Positions 11,525 to 21,400 of a stretch of 64,000 nucleotides of DNA are shown one piece after another. The position numbers and the translations under genes are program-made. Each line of letters opens with the position of its first letter. The stretch's first letter is position 1. The notes beneath the pieces are model-generated. The model ran no database searches and was not told the DNA's origin. It saw only the letters and a program-made list of their open reading frames with translations. This DNA comes from Deinandra increscens subsp. villosa (lineage: Eukaryota > Streptophyta > Magnoliopsida > Asterales > Asteraceae): contig JBCNJP010000017.1 of the NCBI GenBank assembly GCA_039602395.1, forward strand, positions 18,632,729-18,696,728. The letters are read 5' to 3'.

Positions 11525-11810
11525 GAAAAACCCAGTTGTCAAGCTAAGTCGAGATCGCCAAAGTATTCGAAGTCGGCATGATTTATTCGAGGTCGCCAAT
11601 GGCAAAACGAGGTCGCCAAAGCCATAAGATCGCCAAAGAAAACCCAAGTCGCCAAAGGCAACCACCAGATCGCCAAGAACTTTGATGAAATCACCAAGAT
11701 TAACTCGAAATCGCCAAGAGCAAACCGAGGTCGCCAAGCACATCTTCAAGTTCAGCGAAGTCGCCAAGAACACCTTCAACAGCAGTGAGATCGCCAAGGC
11801 AATCTTCATA
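11525..11810 (-). repeat. Degenerate array of TCGCCAA words in the leader
   Basis: About twelve copies of a word near (A/G)(A/G)(A/G)TCGCCAA(G/A) at irregular spacing of 15 to 30 bp, in the 5' untranslated part of the minus-oriented element. It explains the biased short frames here, which I do not regard as genes. Confidence 0.75.
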
Positions 11811-12291
11811 AAAAATGAAGAACACCAAGAACACCGTGAAACACACACTACTGTGTGTTTCTCCAGATCTGCCCAAACCGTTGCGTTTCAGACAAAACCG
11901 ATGCTCCCACTGGATCCGGAATGCGTTTTCCTTCAAGATTCATGCTTTATTTCATCCAAAAACACTGAGTATAACCCCAAAAACTCAGAATCAAAGCTCA
12001 AAAAATCTTCAAAACCCCAAAAACGGGAAAACTCTAACAGCTTCGTTTTTCAGCCTCAGATCTCGTATTTCTTCACTGATTTGAACAAATGGAGCATGAA
12101 ATCATATCTAAATGAACCCAATAACAAGAATCTATCATCAGATTCATCCAGAAATCATCAATCAGCTCCAAAAAATAAGAAAAAATAGAAAAAGTCTCCA
12201 AAGTGGGTTTTTCCAATCAGCACCTCATTCAAGCTCAAAATCACAGATTCGAGTGACCAGATTCACGGTGAGATGAATCTGATCGGTACCC

Positions 12292-12305
12292 GCTCTGATA
12301 CCAAT
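12292..12305 (-). promoter_or_regulatory. Primer-binding site
   Basis: The minus strand reads TTGGTATCAGAGCG just inside the LTR. TGGTATCAGAGC is the standard complement of the 3' end of initiator tRNA-Met in plant copia elements. Confidence 0.9.
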
Positions 12306-12911
12306 TGTCAGGACCGATTTTCACGTCAAGAGTCCCGATCTTGAGCAAGAACGAAGGTGAGATTAGGAAGGAGACGGGATGGAGAGAATCAAAGATAATA
12401 CATGACAAGTAATGATAAATCAAACGATTCATTGATTATTGCTGAATGATTACAACGAACCGAATGATTACAAACTCGTCATAGGAAATCCATGGTGACT
12501 CTCTCTCTCTAGAATGATAGCTCACATCTCTCTAGAACATCCTTTATTCATCTATTATTCATCCCTTATTCATCCTATATATAGAGAGCCCATGTGCTCA
12601 CTAGCCCACTAACTAGCTAACACAAATAAAATGAGCAAATACAAATAAACAAAAGACATAATTATTATTAATTAAATCAAAGATGATTTAATTAATATGA
12701 AGCTTGACTCGCTCGAACCGATCTTCCGTTGACTTTTACGTTGACCGTTGACCCGAACAGTTGACTTTTCAAGAAAAACGTCTTCGGTCCAAACTTGCAA
12801 GCCTCGAGCATCACAACCCGCGTCTCTGAATCAAATCACAATGGATTCTTCAACCGAATTATTCGAGAATAGATTTGATGGCGTCAGTCATACTTATTAA
12901 AAGTTCCAACA
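12306..12911 (-). repeat. 5' LTR of the non-coding LTR element
   Basis: Identical by eye to 9172-9777. The TATA-like CTATATATAG is at 12585-12594, with transcription expected on the minus strand. Confidence 0.9.
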
Positions 12912-13774
12912 GTTCTCATCTCCCTCACCAAATCGCTTTCGATTCAACGTCCACCAACCCCTTGAATTAAACCCTAAAAATCTCATTCGATTGATGACGA
13001 TGAAGGTAGGGAGGTTAAAGAGGCTCTTATTGCTTCTTGCATTTGAAGTTGGAAGGTGAAATTGAGATCGGAATTGACGTCGACGGCGGCTGTGAGTTCG
13101 CCGGAGAGGCGGTAGAGACGTGGTGGTGGTTGTATCTGCAGGTAGTGACAGAGCCGCGAATCCGGTCCGATTGGTGGTGCTCCGACGAGTTTAGGTGGAT
13201 AAGGGACGCCATTAAAGGTCGCTGGCGAGCTTCTGTTTTTTGGCCGGTGTGGATTTGGCCGGCGAGCTTTTGTTTGTTGCCGACGAGTTCCCCTATCTCT
13301 CCATTTCCAAACCGCAGCCTCGACTTTCTTCTTTTCCCACCTCCGTCAACAGCTTCCGTCGACTATATCAGTTTATAATTGTTAAGATTTTATAAAGGTT
13401 TTAAATTTTTAAAAAAGGTCCCTTTAAGAAATTAAAAAAATCAAAGGGTCTCTCCATTTTAATAAATTACAAAAACAGTCCCTCATTATGTGCCACGTCA
13501 GCAACATACTAACACCGTTAGTAAAAAACTAACGGTGTATCATTAGAATCCAATACCTATTAAATTGGTATTATTGTGAGGAAATTTCAAAACTCGTATT
13601 ATTATCCACCAACTAGATAAAACTTGTATTATTAAAATCCAATTTTCCATTTTTTATTAATCTCATATTCGGCCTCATACCCGAATATCCAGCCATATAC
13701 CTGGCCTGGGTAACTTTGATTTCGGGTATAGTCATCGTGTTTGTGTTTTTTTACCAACTCTTGTTCGAATATTT

Positions 13775-14579
13775 TGTTAGGACCTGATTTGAGCACAATG
13801 TTCTCATTTGATTCATCACACAGGTGCGGAAAACAAGTGTGATGATCAATCTTGGTTGATTTCACCCCATAGATCTCTAAAGCTCAAGAACACACACAAA
13901 ATACACCAAGAACACACACACAAAGGCTCTCTTGAAGAATAGACCAGGGGGAACACGTATTAGGGTTTTCACTTTGGTATTTATACTACAAGAGAGCCTG
14001 GGACAAATAGAATGTTTGACAACAACCAATCATTACCTAGAATTCAGCAAAATATTCTAACAGAATATGAAGTACGCTAAGGATATAAGAAGTACGCTAA
14101 GAATTAAACAAGTTCGCTAACAAGTACGCTAAGCATTAACAAGTCCGCTAACAAGTTCGCTAAACACAAACAAGTCCGCTAACAAGTTCGCTAAACACAA
14201 ACAAGTCCGCTAACAAGTACGCTAAGCACAACTTAAGTACGCTAGGAACAGTTCAAGTTCGCTAGGAACAAGACAAGTTCGCTAGGAACAAATCAAGTTC
14301 GCTAGGAGTAAAAACAAGTTCGCTAGGACAGTTAACAAACAAGTACGCTAAGTACAAACAAGTTCGCTAAGAGTAAATCAAGTCCGCTAAGTTCAACATA
14401 CAAGAAGTTCGCTAAGAAGAAAAACACAAGTACGCTAACACTTAGTCAAAACATCATACATAGACATGATCAATGATAACAAGGTACATGTTCAAAGTTA
14501 AGTACAAACCAAAGTCAAATTACAATTAATCACCAAAAAGATAAATAGTTTGTGTTGCCAACATAAATAAGTTCTAACA
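13775..14579 (-). repeat. Copia-type LTR that appears reversed relative to the adjacent primer-binding site
   Basis: The plus strand reads TGTTAGGACC to GTTCTAACA. The only good TATA box, TATAAATA, is on the minus strand (13978-13985) and is followed on that strand by a U5-like tract, so the natural direction of this LTR is minus. Yet a plus-strand primer-binding site follows immediately at 14582. The upstream (U3) part, in natural orientation, holds the motif array 14055-14440. Confidence 0.7.
14055..14440. repeat. Array of AAGTNCGCTAA words in the LTR
   Basis: Roughly twenty copies of AAGT(A/T/C)CGCTA(A/G), with irregular spacers of about 5 to 20 bp rich in A and C. The middle base cycles among A, T and C while the core is kept. 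Confidence 0.85.
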
Positions 14580-14581
14580 AT

Positions 14582-14594
14582 TGGTATCAGAGCC
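14582..14594 (+). promoter_or_regulatory. Primer-binding site
   Basis: TGGTATCAGAGCC, complement of initiator tRNA-Met, one or two bases from the LTR end. A copia leader in plus orientation follows to about 15110 with no ORF. Confidence 0.85.
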
Positions 14595-15111
14595 ATGTTC
14601 TTCATTTTTGAAGTTTTTCTCAAAAATGGAGAAATCTCATTTGAGTTATCAATTTTGGTTGTTTTTGCTAGATCTATGAGTTGATTCTTGGTAGAAATCA
14701 CTCTAGAAACTCAAAAACATGCTTAGATTTCTGTTTATTTCAAGTTTTGATGGTCAATTTTTGAATTTGGTGAAGTTATGGTTCGGGCCGTGTTCTTCAC
14801 TGTTCTTGAGAAATTTTTTCCAAAATTGTTTTTATGATGTTCCTTTGCTGAAATTGATGATTTTCGAGATTTAGTATAGTAAAACCGAAATCATTGGCAC
14901 AGATTTCGCCTTCTAACATCAAGTATTGAAGATTTCATGAGCAAATTTTCGGATTTTTGAGACTTTCTCACAAAATATCACTGTTTGATTAATTTTAGGT
15001 CACTTAGAGTGATTTTTGAGGTTTGTGTTAGTTGTAACAAATGATCCTAACATGATTTCGCATCTATTGATGCCCTCAAACATCATTTTGGTGAAAATTG
15101 ATTTTTGGTGA

Positions 15112-15206
15112 TTTCACCCCATAGATCTCTAAAGCTCAAGAACACACACAAAATACACCAAGAACACACACACAAAGGCTCTCTTGAAGAATAGACCAGG
15201 AGGAAC
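15112..15206 (-). repeat. Second copy of a 95-bp LTR segment at the leader-pol junction
   Basis: Nearly identical to 13861-13955 of the LTR and in the same direction. Its right edge corresponds to about 30 bp downstream of the LTR TATA box, near the expected transcription start. Immediately afterwards the sequence becomes copia pol. Confidence 0.8.
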
Positions 15207-17376
15207 AGTTAGCTAAATTTGCCCCTCGGGCGGATGAAGGCTATTTTGTTGGATACTCGATGAGCTCTCCAGCATTTCGAGTATTTAACAGAAGAACTCG
15301 AGTTATTCTTGAATCATGCAACGTTACTTTTAACGAGCATGCTCAGAATACTAGAGATCCTGCTCCTGATAGCATGTATGACCTTGAGACTTTTTCTTCA
15401 ACTTTTAACTTGTTTGAGTCTGATGTTGCAGGAAATTTGTTAAATCAAGCTGAACAAGTAAATGAAGAAGTCTTTCCTTCTGTTGATATGTTTGCTCCAA
15501 TTACTTCGTCTATCCTGGATTCCATCTATTCGGTTGATACAACGACGATTTCAAGGGGAGAACAGTCAACACCATCAACTGATGTCACTGAAGCGACTAC
15601 AACAACTTCTTTACCTGATCAGCCTTCTGTTCAGACTCTCGAGCCAGTAATTGTGGAGATAGAACCAGCTCAAGCAACAACTGAGGCAGAAAACTTTGTT
15701 GGAAATGAAGCTGAAACTCATGGGTCAGATTCAGATGACATATCTGAGATTGAAACTGGAGAGACCCCAGGCGACGATCTTCAAATTGGGAATCTAGAAT
15801 CGTCTATCCCAGCACCTGCTGTTGAAGAGACTCGGATTCATAAGAATCATCCCACTAGTCAGATCATTGGTCCCGTTGATGTGCGTCTCACTAGGAGTAA
15901 AACTAAGGATCTGCACACATGTCTGTTTTCTTGTTTCATATCACAAGAAGAGCCTACTTCTGTTGCTGCTGCCCTTCTTGATGAAAATTGGATTGATGCG
16001 ATGCAAACAGAGCTTCTTCAGTTCAAACTGCTCAAGGTCTGGCATTTGGTGGACCCGCCAGAAGGTTTGGAACCCATTCCTGTCAAATGGATTTTCAAAA
16101 ACAAAAGAGATGACCGTGGAATCATTATAAGGAATAAGGCCCGATTAGTTGTAAAAGGGTATAAGCAAATCGATGGCATTGATTATGATGATGTCTATGC
16201 TCCAGTCGCTCGTCTAGAGGCAATCCGGATTTTCTTGGCGTATGCTGCGTCAATGAACATCACCGTCTATCAGTTGGACGTGAAGACCGCCTTTCTCTAT
16301 GGTGAGCTCGACGAAGACGTGTACGTAGACCAACCTCCGGGGTTTGTGAACAAATCTTTTCCCAAGAAATGTTACAAATTGGATAAGGCTCTTTATGGTC
16401 TACACCAAGCCCCGAGAAAATGGTACGAGACATTATCAACTTATCTGCTGTCAAATGGTTACAAAAGGGGTGTCATTGATCAGACTCTTTTCATTCGTCA
16501 TGTTGGTAAAGACAAGCTGTTAGTACAAGTGTACGTCGACGACATTATTTTTGCCTCAACAGATGTTGCTCTCTGTCACGAATTTGAGGATCTGATGAAA
16601 AAGAAGTTTGAGATGAGTGCTATGGGTGAACTGACATTCTTTCTGGGAATTCAAGTGAAGCAAACACCGGATGGTATTTTAATCAGCCAAGGGAAGTATG
16701 TCAAAGAAATCCTGAAGAAATTTGGTTTCAATGATTCTAAGGGTTTCTCTACACCCGTCGTTACGCGTCATAGACTCAATCTGGATCCGGAAGGTATTTG
16801 TGTGGATGAGCATCTCTACAGGTCAATGATAGGTTCTCTTATGTATCTGACAGCCAGCCGTCCCGACATCATGTATGGAGTGTGTCTGTGTTCCCGATTT
16901 CAATGCAAGCCAAAAGAATCGCACTTACTAGCTGTGAAGAGGATTTTTCGATACTTGAGGTCCAATTCGAACAGAGGACTTTGGTATCCTAAAGACCCAT
17001 CCTTCGATCTTCGAGCCTTCTCAGATAGTGACTATGCTGGTTGTGAACTCAATCGTAAGTCGACAACGGGAGGAGCTCAGTTCTTGGGAAACCGGTTAGT
17101 TTCATGGCAATGCAAGAAGCAGACAACAGTGTCAGTCTCAACGGCTGAAGCGGAATACATTGCTGCCGCATCGTGCTGCTCTCAAGTGCTTTGGATTCAG
17201 AATCAGCTTCTGGATTACGGTTTGAACTTCATGGGTACCCCTATTCATATAGATAATACTGCTGCTGTTTCTATTGTTAAAAATCCTATTCAGCATTCTA
17301 AAACTAAGCACATAGAGATTAGGTATCATTTCATTAGGGATTGTGCCGAGAAGAAGCTAGTCACTTTAGTTCATGT
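15207..17376 (+). pseudogene. Copia polyprotein fragment: integrase tail, reverse transcriptase, RNase H
   Basis: The frame is open from the integrase C-terminal motif KFAPRADEGYFVGYS (about 15215) through an acidic linker into a complete copia reverse transcriptase. Key blocks are WIDAMQTEL, VKWIFKNKRD, NKARLVVKGYKQ, the motif A region YQLDVKTAFLYGELDEDVY and the catalytic YVDD (about codons 425-428 counted from the ATG at 15260). RNase H follows with SDSDYAGC, the STAEAEYIAA block and HIDNTAA. The gene has no gag, protease or integrase core; its 5' side was lost at the junction at 15206. Its 3' side is cut by the LTR starting at 17377, so the last in-frame residues to 17428 are LTR sequence. 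No internal stops are present. Domain order (integrase before RT) defines it as Ty1/copia. Confidence 0.92.
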
Positions 17377-17736
17377 TGTTAGAGCATATTCCTATGCTAT
17401 GAATGTCTCGTGTATTGTATCTATGTGAGCGTGTCTAAGTGATAGTTGTAGTGACTATTTGGTTATGGGCGTACCACATGGTCCGGCGGACCATGTGGTC
17501 CGGCGTATCAGTTTGATACGCTGGGCGTTTAGTCACTTACTATAAATAGGTGTGTGTTAGAATGTTAGCTTAACCAGTTCAGCCATTCTACACCTTTCTG
17601 TGTGTGTTTCTAGAGAGAGAAACTAGAGAGAACTTCTTTGTATCTTCAAGTGATCAATAAGAATTCTCTTATTTACATCCGTTGTTACTATGATTGATTG
17701 ATACACGCAGTAGTAAGATCATATCTCGTTTCTACA
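17377..17736 (+). repeat. 5' LTR of gag-only element B
   Basis: TGTTAGAGCATATTCCTATG to TCTACA, 360 bp. The TATA box TATAAATA is at 17541-17548. Repeated GGTCCGGCGG/GGACCATG words lie upstream of it (about 17478-17512). It is related to the LTRs at 39931 and 46055. Confidence 0.9.
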
Positions 17737-17738
17737 AG

Positions 17739-17750
17739 TGGTATCAGAGC
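17739..17750 (+). promoter_or_regulatory. Primer-binding site
   Basis: TGGTATCAGAGC two bases after the LTR, complement of initiator tRNA-Met. Confidence 0.9.
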
Positions 17751-17969
17751 ATTTGGTTGCTCTATTGCTGTGTTTTTGATCAATTTTTCGGATTTTTAGA
17801 GAGAGAAAGTTTGGGTTTCTTCACGTTTTCATCAAATTCTTTCAATTCTGAGTGTTTCAACGATGGAAAATGATTTCTGAGTGTTTCTGGAGGGTTTTCG
17901 CACTATACTGAATCAAATTCCAGCTCCAAACATCAAAATTCGCGAAAATCAGTGAAATCAGTCTCGAAG

Positions 17970-18262
17970 TCAGCTGGTCCGCCGGATGAAATTTTGATCC
18001 GCCGGATGAGTGTTCTGATCCGCTAGGCAATCTTCATCAGTCTGATCCGCAGCAGTTACAGCGTATCAGTGTGATCCGCTGAAAGTTCTGGTCCGCCGTA
18101 CCAAAATTTGGTCCGCCGTATCAAAATCTGATCCGCTGAAGATATCTGGTCCGCATCTGGTCCGCTAGTTCATTTGATCCGGAATCTGATCCGCTAGTAC
18201 AAGTTTGATCCGCCTGATTACTTTGATCCGGAACTGGTCCGTCGAGTTGTTTTGATACGCTG
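17970..18262 (+). repeat. Array of GATCCGCTG / GGTCCGCCG words in the leader
   Basis: About fifteen copies of a word (G/T)(G/A)TCCG(C/G)(T/C)(G/A) between the primer-binding site and the gag start. The relative at 40545-40790 has an equivalent array with different copy number and order. Confidence 0.8.
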
Positions 18263-18468
18263 GCAGAATAGTGACCTTCACGAAAAATGACGTAACTTGC
18301 AAACCGTTTGGAGTTACGGAACCCAATACCAGCCAAAACGTTCGTCTTTCCGAGATCTAGGACGTGTACCGCCTACGGCCAGTACCGAGCAGTTTTGACC
18401 CCCAAAATCCGCTTGGAAGACCTTCGTTTTTGAGTTCGAAGTTTTGAAGTATCATTTTACGTTGAAAA

Positions 18469-21400
18469 ATGTCCGATTTTCAAGCGTTTGCGGCTATGCA
18501 AAGCACGGTACAAGCTATGCTCAATTTTGATAATGAAATAGGAACAAGTCAGAAAGTTCCCAAGTTGTTAAAATTGGAAGATTATCAAAATTGGAAGCAA
18601 CGTTTCTCTGCATACATCAGCACAAATGATATTGATTTGTGGATTCCGATTCGAACGCTGTATATGCGTCCAACTGACAATGGGGAATATAAAGAGATTC
18701 AAGATTTTGATAAGGATGAACGAAGAAGTTATGAACTTGAACAAAAAGTTTATGGTTATCTTACCATGGCTTTACCTACTGAGTTGTTACATCAATTCAG
18801 TACTTGCAAGAAGGCTAAACAGTTATGGGATGCTTTATCTGCTCGATGTGAAGGCAATGATCAGTATAAGAAGAGTCGAAGGAAAGTGTTGAACAAAGAA
18901 TTTGAAAATTTTCAACAGTACGACAAAGAAAATATTTCTGCTCTTGTTTCAAGATTTTCACATCTAATTAGTGAGATGAAAGTGGTCAAGATTGAGAAGA
19001 CCGAGGAAGAATTGAAAGAGAAATTGATGGAAGCATTACCAGAGAAATGGGAAAATTATGTGTTGTTGCTTACTCATGACAAAGACTATTCCACATTATC
19101 ATTTCATGATTTGACTGGAAAGCTTCATGCTCGAGAAATGGAAATGATGAATTCAAACAAGTCCACTGCTCAATTACAAAATCCCGAGTTGTATCATGGA
19201 CAAAATTCTGCAAGTATCAATGCAAAGTCTAAATCATCTGGTTATGATACAACAAATCCACCTCAAACAGCATTTGTTGCTGATCATGGATCAGGAAAGT
19301 ATGAAAGTTCATCAAGGAGGTGCAGTTTCACTACTCCTGATAGATCATCTGCTAGTTCGATTAATGGGAAGTCAGCTGAAGATTTAGTTGCGTTGTTATC
19401 TGGATTCATATCATCTTTTTCTGGCGATATATTTAGTAAAATTGGTAACTCTTGTTTATATAGAGAGGATTTGGATCATATGGATGAAGATCAGTTGAAC
19501 AAATTAGATTTGGAGTGGCAGTTTGCTATGTTAACTGAAAGAGGTAGAAGATTTATCAAGAAACATGGAACGTCATCTATTTTTCAAGGAGACAAACTTG
19601 GTCTAAATAAGTCACAGATAAAATGTTTCAAATGTTCCAGATATGGTCATTTTGCTCGTGAGTGTCCTACAAAAGAAAAGGTGGTTCAGACAGCTGATAA
19701 AACTGCTTCACCTCAAATTGCTTTGACTGCTATTTCTTCTGCATCAAAAGAACAAACATCGAATGAAGGTTATGATTGGGAGGCTGATTTTCCTGATGAG
19801 TCATGTTTTGTTGCTCAAATTGTTCACAGTGATGACGAAGAAGAGATAACAGATTCTGATTCAGATGTTCGTAGTTATGGAAATAGTGGTTATGAATCTG
19901 TCTGTGAGTTTTGTTCTCAAAAAGATAAAATGATTCAAGGTTTAGTTAAGGAAAAAGAAGATTTGGTTGCTGATAGAGAAAAGTTGGAAGGTATGATCCA
20001 AGAGTTAGAATCTCAAAAAGAAAAGTTTTCAGTTTTTCAGACAGAGTTAATTGACAAAGAGTTGCAGTTTCAAGGTGTTGAGCAGGAATTTGAAAAGAAA
20101 TTTACAAAATTATCTGAAGAAAAGGCTGACTTAGTCAAGGAAGTTGCAAAATGGAAGGCAGAAGCTGAGGATGCTGCCAATGATTTTAATAATTTGTTTG
20201 AAAAGTCCAAGATTAAACTTGATTTACTTACCAAGGCTTCTGATGATTCGGTTGCTAAAATTGAAGTATATCAGCTTGATATGGAGAAGTTGTTAGATGA
20301 GAAGCGAGAACTGGCAAGAGTAAACAAGTTGCAAAATGCAAATTTGGATATTCAGAAAAGAAACGAAGATAAACTTGAGAAGGAATTGTTGGCCGCTCTA
20401 GATGAGTTGAGATTGCAAAAGTATGAAACTAATAAAGTGGCAAAGAAGCTAATTGCATCAGAAAAGGAGTTGGCTGAAGCTCTTCAAAGAATTTCTGAAT
20501 TAAAGATTGAAGTCATTGATTCAAAACGTCTTTTGAACAATGTTACTAACTCACAATCTTTTACAAGTTTTCTGGCCAAGGATGATAATTTTGAGAAGAT
20601 GTTCAACAAAACTGTGTCACCACCAGGAAGTCTCAAAGAAGGCGTTCATGATTTGAAAGAAAAGGCTGAGATTGGTGATTATTCTGAGTTTGTTGGTTCC
20701 AAATCTGCTGAAGAAAAGCAAAAGGAAAAAGGCAAAAGTATTGAAGCTTCTGAAGCTCAAAAGGTTGTGTCTGGGCCTTCGTCTTCAAAAGCTGACATTG
20801 ATGAAACAATTATCAATGCTCCAAAAGATATCAAGAAAGTTAAAGCTGAATTTTCTCGTCTTGCAAAGACCGGGCATAAATCATCTGATTCAGAAGAGAA
20901 AGTTTCTGGAAAATATACAGGTTTGGGATTTCAAAAGAAACAGGTTGATGTGAAAGTTTCAAAGGTTCAACAGCAACAGCATTTGAAGAAAGTTAATCTG
21001 AAGCAAGTGAAGAAAGAAGTTTTTAAAGCTGACAAAGTTCAACCCGAGAGGTTTTACAAACTCAAGGGTTCGGAACAAATATTTTCTGATAAAGAATTTC
21101 CGTTACATTGCGTAGATGCTCGGAAAGTTGCTGAAGTTTTTGTGACGAATGTTGATTCAAAGACCAAGAAGCAACAAGGTGCTAAATATTCTTCTGGAGG
21201 ATCCAATTCTACTCCAAAGAGCCCGACATCCAAATGGGTTCATGATCATCGATTTCAGGTATATGATAATTTTTATGATCATTTTGGAGATGAATATGTT
21301 TGTGAAGCTATGCAGGTTCCAAAACAAAGAAATGTACACAATCGATTGTGTTACAATTGCCGACAAAAAGGGCATCTGGCACAAGATTGTCCGGTTTCTG

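Larger units (their letters stand above)
9172..12911 (-). mobile_element. Young non-coding LTR retrotransposon (LARD-like)
   Basis: Two 606-bp direct repeats (9172-9777 and 12306-12911) flank 2.5 kb, with the 5-bp duplication GTTCT on both sides (9167-9171 and 12912-12916). The orientation is minus: the primer-binding site lies inside the right LTR and a polypurine tract inside the left LTR. By eye the two LTRs are identical, so the insertion is recent. The internal region contains no gag, protease, integrase or reverse transcriptase on either strand; its open frames are short and biased. The element therefore depended on enzymes from another element. It interrupts the Pack-MULE. Confidence 0.92.
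8825..13648. mobile_element. Pack-MULE-like Mutator element, split by an LTR element
   Basis: It is flanked by the 9-bp duplication ATTTTTTAT (8816-8824 and 13649-13657). The termini begin GGAAAA and form inverted repeats of about 155 bp (8825-8980 and 13493-13648) at roughly 88 percent identity by eye. Without the nested LTR element and its 5-bp duplication, the MULE is 1079 bp. No transposase is present. The interior is much richer in G+C than the termini and looks like a leader and coding start taken from a host gene, hence Pack-MULE-like. A 113-codon frame at 13037-13378 is open, but I recognise no domain in it and it may be chance. Confidence 0.85.

Noticed and set aside
11682..12188. 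168-codon open frame in the non-coding LTR element
   Set aside because: It lies opposite to the element's direction and its first part is the TCGCCAA array; no domain is recognisable.
13037..13378. Host gene at 113 codons in the Pack-MULE interior
   Set aside because: No recognisable domain and heavy tryptophan/proline bias; kept only as a possible captured fragment.
14055..14440. CRISPR-like appearance of regularly spaced short repeats
   Set aside because: Repeats are about 11 bp and degenerate, spacers are short and uneven, and the context is a plant LTR.
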